Under the pieces are notes generated by a model. It did no database searches. It was not told the DNA's origin and saw only the letters and a list, made by a program, of their open reading frames with translations. Source: Evernia prunastri (lineage: Eukaryota > Ascomycota > Lecanoromycetes > Lecanorales > Parmeliaceae). Taken from it: a stretch of 64,000 nt of DNA. The first letter of the stretch is position 1; each line of letters opens with the position of its first letter. The stretch covers positions 112,675 through 176,674 of the forward strand of contig NKYR01000087.1 in assembly GCA_003184365.1 (NCBI GenBank). The letters are read 5' to 3'. This document shows positions 43,979 to 54,385 of the stretch, piece after piece. A program made the translations under genes and the position numbers.

Positions 43979-45974
43979 CTACGAGTTTGAATTCTCTGTT
44001 GTCAACTCTGACGACGTTGGAGTGCACGCCAACTCTAATAACTGTATGTAACTCTGGTTGGGATCGTTGACGTTCTTCAGTTGACGGAAAATGTCCAAAA
44101 GATCTTTGAGTCGTAGATCGAAGGACTCATGGGAAGACCGGTTGTTGTAGAGGAATTCGGCGCAAAGGAGTAGTGGGATCGGCATTAGCGGATGGACCTG
44201 AAGACCCGTCAGTAAATGGTGAACAGCAAAGGCACAAAAAATTGCCAACTAAAAGGCTTGCCTTGAACAAGTGGCACTCCGTAAGTGCTTTTGCGAGATT
44301 TACAATTTGCTCTGTGGCAGCCAATGCTCGTTGCTGGTATTCCGCTATCGAGGTTCTTCCTTCATCGATTGTCCACAGTACCGACTCCATCTCTTTGCAG
44401 AGATAGATGATGGTGGCTTGCCCCATGATGTTTGCGAACAAAAGCATTGGATCGCACAGTTCGGTAGGGGAGGGATAACACTGTGACAAGATTTGGAGTC
44501 TACTGGTTAGGATGCTGTCCAGCCATCGGTGCTGATCCGACCAGTCCGGGGATACATCTTCGTAGACACGGCGAACATTGTATTGCTGCCCGTGGAAAAG
44601 GCCCCGCCCACAGATGGTTGCCAAGATAAGGCATTCATTCAATGATGACCGTATCCGTGGACTGTGTTCAACTATCGCTTCGGATAGAAAGCCTCCTAGC
44701 ACGGGTTTGCCGCTTTGAAATTCCCTCTCCGGAGCTGGAAGACGTGTGCATATCTAACGTATATTAAAAAATGTTTCACGTTAATGCAAACATGGCCGTA
44801 CCACGTGTTCATTTAATGTAATCGGCCAGTTATTGCGCATGCTGAATAGATGGTCCAGAAAATATGCCATCCAGAAAACCCTTCTTTTTTCCTCGGTCTC
44901 AATGGGATCCGCCTCGGGGATGGCGCCTTTAGTGGGAAGATCGATCTCATGAAGTCTCATGAACTGAACTAGGCGGAACGTTCGCCCGGCACTCATCCAG
45001 GCCTGCCCGTGATATGTCCTCATAGACTCGTATGTTGCGACCAAGATCCATGCTTGAACTTGTTCCGTATCAACGTGATTGTGCACGTTGCTGCCCAAAC
45101 TCAAGGACTCCAGCATCTGCTTCGTCTCTTGGTAGAGGGAATCTTGAAGATGCTGAAACTGAGCGGAAAGGAGGGAGGCCAGCGTCCACATGGCGTATTG
45201 CAGGCATACACGTGACCTCATTTTAATGCTGTGTTTTGACCAGGATAGGTACCGGCGTTGATGAAGAATTGGAATCGATATGTGCACTCGGTCAAAGTAT
45301 AGCTGGTTTCTGGCCATGCAGTCAGCAGTCTTTTACGCGATACCCTCGATATATGATAAAATCTATTCTCTTTTGCGATTATCCTCTGTAGCTTGTAAGA
45401 AAGACTCACAACTCTGCCTGCATCAATTCTGAGATGTGGTTGTTATTAGAGATCCCTATTGATCCTGACAGGGAGCTTATGCCCGTCACAGGGCTCGGCA
45501 AGCAAATCTCTGGCTCCAAGACCGATGCACTTGCCGTTGGCAATAGGGGCTCGTTGGAATTGGCCACAGTAGAAATGTTGGCCGCATCTGTGAGGTCTGT
45601 GAACGGGGTAGAGAAGGCATAGGCTTCGAGGCTTTGCCCGGCTTGTTGCTGTGCGACAAGATGGGTCTCTAGCTTAGCTGTGAGATATCCCGATCAGTAC
45701 GTGTGCAAAGGCTCATAAGGCATTTGTGAACCGGCCAAATACCGACTCTATCCTTCAACGCCTTCAAGTAGCCCTTCTTGGGACCGCGAAGGGCACGTTG
45801 TGTGTTGACTTCGCATGCCACTCCAGACTCACGACAGACACCGCACTGTGGTCGTTGTCCGTCGCACCGCAGTTTTTGTCTTCTACATTCTTCGCAAGCT
45901 GCTCCAGGTCGCTGCCGCCCTTGCGTAACAGGCGGTGGCGACTCTCCGTCTGAACTGGGGGTCATACTAGGCAT
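43979..45974 (-). CDS. ctnA: Zn2Cys6 transcription factor, CtnA/Mrl3-like
   Basis: Five exons, 45974-45743, 45677-45410, 45309-44802, 44753-44262 and 44197-43979, keep phase throughout and give 572 aa. The zinc cluster at the N-terminus has the spacing C-x2-C-x6-C-x6-C-x2-C-x6-C (CEEC...CRESGVAC) followed by a coiled dimerisation helix (KGYLKALKDRVAKLE). The fungal-specific transcription factor domain follows, with LYFDRVHISIPILHQRRYL and RVFWMAYFLDHLFS. The fourth intron is best read as GC-AG (44261-44198). It is the likely pathway activator of the cluster, acting in the nucleus. The N- and C-terminal parts are certain; exact joins 2 and 4 are inferred from family expectation. Confidence 0.85.
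44198..44261 (-). other. probable GC-AG intron in the regulator gene
   Basis: The donor reads AAG|GCAAGC and the acceptor TCTTCAG|GT. Removing 64 nt keeps phase 0 and joins CHLFK to VHPLMPIPLLL. A GT donor 12 nt further in (GTTGGC) would also keep phase but is a weaker splice site. Confidence 0.6.
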
Positions 45975-48264
45975 GCTAGGCACAACCTTCACTGCGAAGT
46001 GTTGTCCTTGAGCTCTAAGTAACGGACTTTGGCGCGGCTTTATTAGAGTACAATTTGTCTGTCTTTTCTATCTGCAAATTTATCTGCCGTACCTAGAGTA
46101 CTTAGTGGTACGTAAGAAGAGCTGTTGACAAATTAAAGTTCGGTGGTGGGGGCATCGAGACAGGTCAGCGCTAAAGTTGAAGCACGCTAAAATATGATTA
46201 TACGGAGACTTATTACTGAATCGGTGGCGAGGACGGAGCGGCTCGGAGGTTTTTTCTGCGGGAACGAAACCCAAATGCTGTGAAGAAGACTAGGCACAAT
46301 GATATGTACCTATCACCTTGTACCTATCACCTTATGCGGTGGAGCGGTGGTAAGTCACACCCGACCCCGGAACTACCCGGATAGCGCACCCCCCAGGGGA
46401 GGGTGTGACTTAGGTTTCCACCGCAAAAGGTGATAATACTGTTTTTTGTCTAAATCTATAGAAAGGATATGTTGAATGATGTATAGCAATCAAAACTTTG
46501 GAGTTTATACAAAACCCCCTCTCGTCTCCTCTGTAGCTATTTTTGACTCAGGCGGTTAGAACGCTCTTCGCCACCACAATTCAGACTTACATAACAACAG
46601 TAATGAAAAGGCCATCAGGAGATGAGAGGGCGTTCAGCATATTTGTCAGATGGGATTTATGCAATATGTGGAAGATGTGGAGGAATTAAGCATAACCCAA
46701 GTGATTACTATATTTTCACCAAACGGCCACGAACCAAACAGCCATATACCTTTCAAGTTGAGCATCCGACATCCGACGTTCGTACATGGTATCTGCCTCG
46801 CTGACCATTGCTTATCAAAGGCACATCTAATACAGGGAACCAGGCTGCGAAGCCAGCTGTCAGCACTAGTCATATATGACGCTATGCTAGAAATGCAATT
46901 CATACGCATACCACCCCGTGCGGACGGGTAAATCCCGTCTAACTTTGACGCGTCACTCTTCTCAAGGATCTTGCGGAAGGTTCACCCCGCTTATCATTGT
47001 GTGGTATCATCGATCCTCGATCGGACCTCTGATTAGAGCCGCGAATAAGCGAACGAGCACGGTCCGGCCTCAGTCTCACCGCAATATGCAGGTTATCGAG
47101 AATTTGCATGGGCATATCTTTCTCCCTTGTGGGGCGAACGGGGGACTGTAGTGCCCGCGAAAAGTGCCCACTCGGAGAATTATCTTACATGAAACCGTGC
47201 GCGAAGATGACCAATGGGAGAAGGAGCCTCTTTGTGTCAGACATCTTGTATGCATGACTAATGTTGGATTTGAGGCCATTTGAGCCATGAGCCATATTGA
47301 GGCTATACGCCATGGCGAAATGGACCATGGTATTCCTTCCACATTATCCATATTTCTCACACTTGGCAATGTGGTAGCAACGCCTCCCAAGCCTTGGCGG
47401 TGGTGTGATTACCGCCACCATAGAAAATTGTACTGTGAGGACAGCGTGTCAGGTAGAAATTTCGGAGTACATTTGGTGGCAACATAGACATATTGGCCAT
47501 ATAAGGAGAAGGATATCCTTCTCCAGAAAAGCAGTAAAAATAATTAAGTCATATCACACCATACAATTTCTACAACTAGCCTCTGTGAATTCGACCCTTT
47601 GTTGTGGACGATGACCTACCCGGAAAAATAATCTATCTGCCTCACCAACTTATCTGACCGTCACCAAGAAGAGTCTGGAGTAGTAAGACTATTGTATGAC
47701 TTTTGCTACATTCTCTTACCTAGGACTCCACGACTCGATACGATACACCTAAGGGGTCACAACGTGCGGGCTTTCAGTGACGATGAACCATCTATACTCT
47801 ATCGTGCCGCTCAACACAGTCACTTGGAGGCAGTCGACCTCCTGCCCACAGAAGGCCGATCCACTTGCCCTGGACAGATACGAGGCACCGCCACCGAGTT
47901 CAGCTCGAGTAAATGTCCTCAAGGAGGTCGTCATGAGGCTCGAGGATGTCGTGGATCCAATTCCATCGGTCTAACGGCCCATCACCATTCCATGAAGGCT
48001 GGCCATCATTCATCGACCAAGACCAGCCCTACAGCCCAACCCTCCGGCTGAGCCCTACAATGGCGCGCTCAGCCAAGTGTCACTTGTGGTTATCACTTCC
48101 ATGGACTCGAGTTTTGGATTTATTATGAAATACAAGTATCTATGTTCTGGTGGCAAGGTATGTTTTCTTCCACGCATGAATATCTCTGATTACAAGATAG
48201 ATATGTACTTGACGTTCCCCCCAAGGCAATCAAATCGGAAAACGCAAATCATCGTACACCACAT
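45975..48264. other. 2.3-kb interval right of the cluster
   Basis: No supportable gene; the many short frames show no family features. The regulator promoter occupies the left part. A foldback element is at 46326-46434, preceded by a direct repeat of GTACCTATCACCTT. Confidence 0.5.
46326..46434. mobile_element. small foldback (MITE-like) element
   Basis: The ends ATCACCTTATGCGGTGG and CCACCGCAAAAGGTGAT are inverted repeats, and the symmetry continues through TAAGTCACACCC. The element is 109 bp. It shares ACCTT ends and the TACCCGGATA core with 29302-29442, so the two look like one family. Confidence 0.6.
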
Positions 48265-48576
48265 TCACTCGCGTGTATGCTTCTCATACCCCCCAACCCT
48301 CTTCTTATGCGAAAGGGGGTCCGTCTTCTTCGACTCGACAGGATTCAGTGAAGACTGTCTAATGACGCCACGTTGGGCATAGGCCTCGAAGGTCTCTTTC
48401 GGCCTAGCCGGTTCCCCAGAGCGAGGCGTGCGATTGTCGTTCGAGCTCTCGAACGTCACGTGCTTGGGCGCCGGATCCGACAGGTAGCGCTCGGTGGGAA
48501 GCTGGGTGTCGCTGCCGTAGAGTTTGCCGCGCTTGGATTTGCGGGGAGCGGGCTCTTTGGATGATGTGCAGCCCAT
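48265..48576 (-). CDS. small MGC-type protein, probably lipid-anchored
   Basis: A 103-aa basic, hydrophilic protein begins MGCTSSKE. Gly2 with Cys3 is the pattern for N-myristoylation plus palmitoylation, which would anchor it to the plasma membrane. The rest is predicted disordered, with PKHVTFESSNDNR and EAYAQRGVIRQ as its most conserved-looking parts. A degraded relative is found at about 60465-61057. Function is unknown. Confidence 0.65.
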   Translation of the reverse strand: MGCTSSKEPAPRKSKRGKLYGSDTQLPTERYLSDPAPKHVTFESSNDNRTPRSGEPARPKETFEAYAQRGVIRQSSLNPVESKKTDPLSHKKRVGGYEKHTRE

Positions 48577-49397
48577 GGTGGATGAGAATTGGTCTGGTGG
48601 GTTTTAGCGATGGATGTGGGGCAAGGTTAAGTGCTGTGGTATTTTGCTTGTGGGATGGATCTTCTTGGTTGAGATCTATAGGTGATGTTGTGATGAAGGA
48701 AGGATATGAAGGACGCAAATTTAGGGGCGTAGGTGGGGGTATTTGAAGGAGAGGATCTGGGTGTAAGTGTCGTCGCCTCCGCCTTGTGTCATTGCTTTGT
48801 GTCATGGACAATGACTTTGTCTTCCTTGGCGTGTTGTTGACTAATAGAAATTGCGTCGTGGCTTTGTTGGCCAGGAACACAATGTTAATGCCATGCTTCG
48901 GCCGAGATAATAGCGTTGTGGCATCTTCGCTGCTTCCAATGCTTAGCGTGCGTCGTTCAGTCTTGTGCCTTATTTGACTTTATCTTTGAGTACGACAAAC
49001 CGAGAGACTTGAATTTTCTAGCCAGAGCATTCAATAGTATTGTCTCCTTTTTGGGCAATTTCTTTGATGATTGGACCCCAACATTCAATACCCTTGTCTT
49101 CTGCTTTCGCTTTTGTTTACAACAAACGCGGATGAAGTAAATGCTATTGTCTGATTACTTGAGAAAAAGGCATTCAGAAAGACAATGCAGATTGTACCAC
49201 CCGTGTCTTCAAGTATTGCCTTCTTCCCCTTGGCATCCTATCCATCATCAGCACTTCCACAACTCTAAGACACTAAGCTATATACAACAGCTATATACTA
49301 CAAACAGTCAAGCAGGGCTCGACTACACTACCACTCACTACTTGAACACCAAAAACCTTCCAGACGTCTCTAGAGTTTTCGATCATATCTCCTCAAA
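48577..49397. other. intergenic, divergent promoters
   Basis: No gene supported. It contains the promoters of the MGC protein (minus) and the acidic repeat protein (plus). Confidence 0.5.
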
Positions 49398-50626
49398 ATG
49401 CCTCAAAACATGTCCCTCGTCTTCCCCACCGCTCCATCCAACCTGTCAGAGCTTGACGCGGCCATGCCGTGCTACGGATGCTGCATGCTCGACTATGGCA
49501 TGATATGTCAAGAATGCAGCCGCTTCACAGCGACCTCACCCAGTACACCCCCATCAACACCAGCCAACGACTTCTCCTTTTCATTCAAGTTTACAACCTC
49601 GTTGCAGAACAAATTGTCAGCTCTTGAAACCCCTTCCACTCCATCCTGTTTCACACTCACGGCGAAGCAATCACGCTGGGATTGGACCGAACTGGAAGCC
49701 GCAAAGCCTTCGAACAAGCCATCTCGCTTCAACTGGTCCGAGGTGGACTGCCCTGCTGACGAGAATGCGTTCGAGAAGCTCGCCGCAAGCGACGAAGATG
49801 CACACTTGTCCGTTTCGAACTCAGAATCTGATTTCGGTGACTATAATCCTTTCTCAGGCTGTGCCGTCTGCTCCATGGTTCCTTACGGCGCCTATGCACC
49901 AACTGCGATCAGATCCAAACGTCCAAAGCCACGATCCTCGCGACTCCACCTGCAGCTGCTTGGCCCATCGTCGATCGACTCGGCGACTACGAGGGGACCA
50001 AGAAGCTAGAGGAAGAGCTCATACAGAATCTGGACACAGAACTATTCGACCTGATCAACGTTCCACACGAACTCGACGAGTGGGGCCGCCGCGTCTACAA
50101 CGACTGCGGACATCGCATCCTATACTACGAGGACGAAGACGGAAACACCGTCATGGGCTACGAGGCCTGGTACCCTAGCTCCGTCACGGGCGACTACGAC
50201 GAACCCGATGACTGGCGCGCCGGTAGACAGCCTGAGGATTCCGTAATCGAAGACGAGGACGAGTGTCCAGAATACGATGACTGTGGACGTCCTTTCCCAT
50301 ATTCCACCGACTCGGAAGGCAACACGGTCGTTTGTCACGAAGCATGGTACGCAAGCTCAGTGCTAGGCGACTACGAAGAGCCAGAAGCCGAGTGCGCTCC
50401 CACACAAGACGATGACCTAGTGCTTGATTTCGAGCAGCAACGACTCGCTGAGTTCCTTGCGGCTCAAGAGGACGAGCTACCTCAGTTCCAATCGGATAGG
50501 GAGAGGATCGCTGCATGGATCGCTACATCTTCCGTTTCTGATGATAGGGATGCTTCGGTCTTAGACCCTGAGACGAAGCAGATGGTCTCCCATTGGTATA
50601 CGAGTAACGGAGAGATTAGAGTCTAA
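49398..50626 (+). CDS. acidic hypothetical protein with two internal repeats
   Basis: The best model is two exons, 49398-49836 and 49929-50626 (GTGACT donor, AAAG acceptor, phase kept), giving 378 aa. The first exon has a Cys-rich N-terminus (CYGCCMLDYGMICQEC), then Ser/Pro-rich sequence and WDWTELEAAKP / FNWSEVD, two related tryptophan motifs. The second exon has two copies of a 45-residue unit, each with GNTV, EAWY(P/A)SSV and GDY(D/E)EP. The protein is strongly acidic. I recognise no family. The intron position is uncertain; a sequencing frameshift could also explain the frame change. Confidence 0.55.
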
Positions 50627-50867
50627 GTCTTTCCTCTTAGCGAAGTTTGCAGCCATTTTTGGCTCAGACAGATTAGCAGGGAATCGGTTCATTCGTTTGC
50701 GGCATTGCAGAATATGAATAAAACATGCTTCACAGAAATCCAATTTATGCCCCAAATATGACATTCCACCTTCCTCTCCTCCTCTCCACACCTTAAATAA
50801 AACCAAAACCCCCTTCAAACCCACAGTATTCAACCAAAAATCAGAACCAACCAACCACCCCCACTTC

Positions 50868-51275
50868 CTAATAATGCCACAACCGAAAGCAAGTCAACGT
50901 CGTCTCAAACGACACGCACCCGGTCCCCTGCCCCTCCGGCGCAGAATGATCATAGCGCCCACAATACGGGTCCACCGCGTTCCCTCTCTCCACGAGCCCG
51001 CTCGGTGGCCCGCTCCAATCGAGCTGTTCCCCTGGCCCCAGCGCCCGGCTCAGGTTGTACGACAAGGTTTCCGCTTCGACGTTGTAGTCGTACTTGAGGG
51101 CGGTGTTCTGGATCGGGGTGCCGGTGCAGCCGGCGCCGGTCCAGGATGTGAGGGCGAGGTTCGCGGGCTGGTAGGCGTCGCTGCCGGTGGAGTACTGGGT
51201 GCTGGGAGTGCCGGCTAGGGCGGAGGGGATGAGAAGGAGGAGGAGGAAGGAGGGGAGGGATGCCGGGGGTGTCAT
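50868..51275 (-). CDS. small secreted protein
   Basis: The ATG at 51275 gives 135 aa. The signal peptide (SFLLLLLIPSALAG) is strong, with probable cleavage after residue 21 or 22. The mature part has four cysteines (GAGCTG, PYCGRY, TGCVSF, LTCFRLW) and an N-glycosylation site (NLS). Size and cysteines fit small secreted proteins of fungi. No family is recognised and nothing links it to a particular role. Confidence 0.6.
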   Translation of the reverse strand: MTPPASLPSFLLLLLIPSALAGTPSTQYSTGSDAYQPANLALTSWTGAGCTGTPIQNTALKYDYNVEAETLSYNLSRALGPGEQLDWSGPPSGLVERGNAVDPYCGRYDHSAPEGQGTGCVSFETTLTCFRLWHY

Positions 51276-52281
51276 TCTGGTTATAATTGGGAGTTTTGGA
51301 AGATGCGCTGTACGTGCTAAGGAGGAAGAGTCTATCGTCAGGTATACAGTCGAATTCTTTTCGCGTGATTCTACAGAAATGAAAGTCTTTGCGGTTATCG
51401 AGCGCGATGACCGTTTCACACAGGGAACCAGGTTGAACAAAGAAACAGAGGAAGCTAAAAGGAGGAAATATCCTTTGTTCTATTCTTTATACTATCCACT
51501 TTCCCAAGCAACGGAGAATAAGGACCTTCGGAAAAATGGCGCCTACACCTGCTGACTTATACTGGAATGGCGAATCGTTAAAGAAATTGAACCAGGATGA
51601 GTGGCAGTCAGCAAAGTTACGACATAGGTGGATGCCGCGAGACAACTGCATGACTCCCCAAAAAGCCTGCACGTAGAACAAAGTCTTCTAATAATATGTG
51701 CTGCTCGAAACACAGAAGCCTAGCGAACCAGACGAAATGTCGACAACTTGGAGGTCTGCACGCTTATATTCGACGCAGAAGAAGCTATCGTCCGTACGCA
51801 TTCTTAGTTCGAAGACGATGGAAGCAATAAGCTACAACGAGACAAAGTCTCAGAAACCCTACTATAGCTCCCAAATCCGGATAGAAAGTACACTGCTGTA
51901 ATAACTCGCTACAGCACTGTTCGACTGGACGAGACTGTTCTTTTGGCAGACTGCTACCCTCCATACAAATGGTGTCTTGTTCCTCCTTCATCCATCTCTT
52001 GTTCAGAACAATCCAGAACAAAATCATAAAACGAACCCTTTGTCCCCACACCCAAAGCCATTGAATCCCAGAATCATCGCGTCAAGCACCCATTATGTAT
52101 GTTTGTTCAGGCTTGCGACTACTCATCGCACAAGAGGCCAATGCGGCACGATACCCCTTTATCCTTCATAGGCACGTCCGTCCGGCTCCCATCCAATCCA
52201 ATTCAATCCAGAACCCAAGATAATAGACCCACTCATCAGCCCGCCCTGAAACTCTCTCTCTTGAACCCCATCAAAAACACC
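51276..52281. other. intergenic, nothing recognised
   Basis: Short frames only on both strands; no repeats or RNA genes seen. Confidence 0.45.
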
Positions 52282-52458
52282 ATGCCCGCACAGCCCCACA
52301 TACCTAGCCAATCCAATAGCCCCCAAGAAAACACTATACCGCCCCCACGACCAGATTCCGCAACCTCGAAGCCTCTGCCTCCGCTGCCGCCGCCAGATCT
52401 GGAGAAGCCGCTTCCGCCGCTTCCGAGGTGGAGGGCAAGGGTGCTTTGTTTTCGTTAG
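52282..52458 (+). CDS. possible small proline-rich protein
   Basis: A 58-aa frame starts at an ATG in a good context (ACACCATGCC) and contains two PLPPLP motifs of the kind bound by SH3 domains. A second open frame overlaps its end and continues to about 52560, so an unseen intron or frameshift may extend it. Weak evidence. Confidence 0.25.
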   Translation: MPAQPHIPSQSNSPQENTIPPPRPDSATSKPLPPLPPPDLEKPLPPLPRWRARVLCFR

Positions 52459-52757
52459 GGGTAGGAATGGTAGGCAAAGCCGGGAAAGTCAAGGAGAGGG
52501 GGAGTGGAAAATCCGAAGGAAATGCAGACGCTTTGCCAGAAGACAGTGATAAAGCATGAGGAGATCTTCTAAAGTATATCTTTCAGCAGAAATAAGAATT
52601 AATTCCGACATGGAAGTAGACGAAACAGCAACGAAAAGAGCCCGTTACTTTTTCCGATGAGGAAGATTTGACATTGAAATTCGCTCCATGCATGGCTTTC
52701 GCTACGTCTTATTCCGTAGAACCTCGAAAACCAATTCGGATCTCTTACCCGAGACTG

Positions 52758-54042
52758 TCAAGGACAGGAGGGAGGAGCGATCAGCACCTGCTCGACGCGT
52801 TCAAAGAACGCCGTCTGATTAATCCCCAGAACATAATTCACCTCCCTCGTATGCGCCGGCGCGAACTCCCTCGACCACAAATGCGTCCTGCCCAAATCCG
52901 GCCCATCAAACGCCGTATTAACATCCACAAACGCCCTCACCGCACTCGTCACCAGCTCCGGAAACGCCATGATAGCCGCAGCGGTCTCGTCCCACAGCGG
53001 CAGCGAGATATCATAGCCCGTCATCAGCCGCGCATACGCATTGTCGCTACCGGAAGTGATGCGATCGAGCATGCTCTGCGACAGGTACTGCTGGTTCGCG
53101 ACGTTCCCGGCGATGGTGATGGACGGGAACGGGGCCGTGACGGAGATGTGGGCGGCTTCGGGGTCGACGAGGAAGTTGATGTCGGAGCCGATGTCTTGGG
53201 CCAGGGCGGACTGCAGCTGGTAGAGGTTCAGGTCGACGTAGCCGCCCATGATGACGAGTTCTTTGGCGGCGGAGGCGAAGGTGCTGTCGAGGCGGATGGC
53301 GGCGGCGATGTTGGTCAAGGAGCCCTGGAGTGGGTCAGTTGCCATACATACAGGTACGAGCCATGGTTCTGAACTCGTGAGCTCTCAAGGTGAGCTCTTA
53401 CGGCGCTATAGATCGACACCTGGCCTGGGTACTTGTGTACTTGTTCCACCATGAATTGAGCAGCGCTGTATCCTTCGAGAACCGTAGTGTTTGGGTAACC
53501 TTCTGTGAACGCGGATTTCGATATCTGAGTCGGGTCATCGCCAGTTGGGTCATTCCCCAAGGCCTGTGCCGTAAGGTTCTGCGGTGCAAACACCCCTTGC
53601 CATTCCAAGCTGCCCCAGAGTTGTTGATAGAGCTGGAAACGTTGATAAGTCTGTATGAGAGGATATGTCTCGCCTTTTACGACGGGAATGCAGGACGACA
53701 GGTTTCCTCTCTCAAGAAGTGCAAGCTTGAGAATTTTAGTTGGATGCCTCATGTTTTGACTCTTCGGTTAGACACACTGGGGTTACTTACCCCATGTAGG
53801 GTAGTCTGGTCGACCCAAGTATCCGCTGTATCACTGACTAGGCCCAAAACCTCCATCCCCGCTCCCAAAGCCAAGAGATACGGTATGAATGCCGTAGCAC
53901 CCCAGTCATTATCAAGAATTACATAGCGGGTGGAATTAGATTGTGAAGAGGCCGGGGAATACATCGTGGCATTGTCGCGGGAGATAAGTCGGGCATTAGC
54001 AAGGCACAGTGTGCTTGCTAGGGTGATGAGGGACGACTTCAT
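52758..54042 (-). CDS. secreted inosine/uridine nucleoside-hydrolase-like protein
   Basis: Three exons, 54042-53791, 53725-53402 and 53324-52758, with 65- and 77-nt introns in phase 0 give 380 aa. Residues 1 to about 18 are a signal peptide. The fold is recognisable from the N-terminal YVILDNDWG (calcium-binding region), LHGLALLERGNLSSCIPV, SAGSLTNIAAAIRL, ELVIMGGYVD and DINFLVDPEAA. The canonical DxDxGxDD is changed to DNDWGATA, a form seen in a fungal secreted branch. Classical members cleave ribonucleosides to base and ribose. The late Asn/His region (SREFAPAHTREVNYV) is present. Substrate is not certain. Confidence 0.8.
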
Positions 54043-54385
54043 GTTTGACGGTGTTCGAACTTCAGGGATAGCATAGATGCAGAACACAATGCGTTCGGAA
54101 ATTCCATTTTCCTTCTCATGCACCTCAACGTCATCGAGGTTTGGTTTGCGAGGTGTCTCTCGCTTGGACTTGCTCCGGCTTTAGAGACGATGTGGGTCAT
54201 TATTGAGACCGAGATGTCAGGATTCGGGAGCAATGTCCCCCGCCGTCATTTCCGTTTTGTTTGCTTCTGCGTTCTCGTGCCTCGGTAACAAACCCCCAAT
54301 ATCAAGCTGCTGCGTGATGATCTACAAGCTTATAAGCTTTCTGCTAGACAGGGACCACGCAGCTGATTATTGGCGCGCCAATAAT
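54043..54385. other. intergenic, nothing recognised
   Basis: Promoter side of the nucleoside-hydrolase gene, ending at the MITE insertion. No gene seen. Confidence 0.5.

Noticed and set aside
46622..48128. Series of short frames right of the cluster regulator
   Set aside because: Mutually overlapping frames of 60-119 codons with no motifs; consistent with non-coding DNA.
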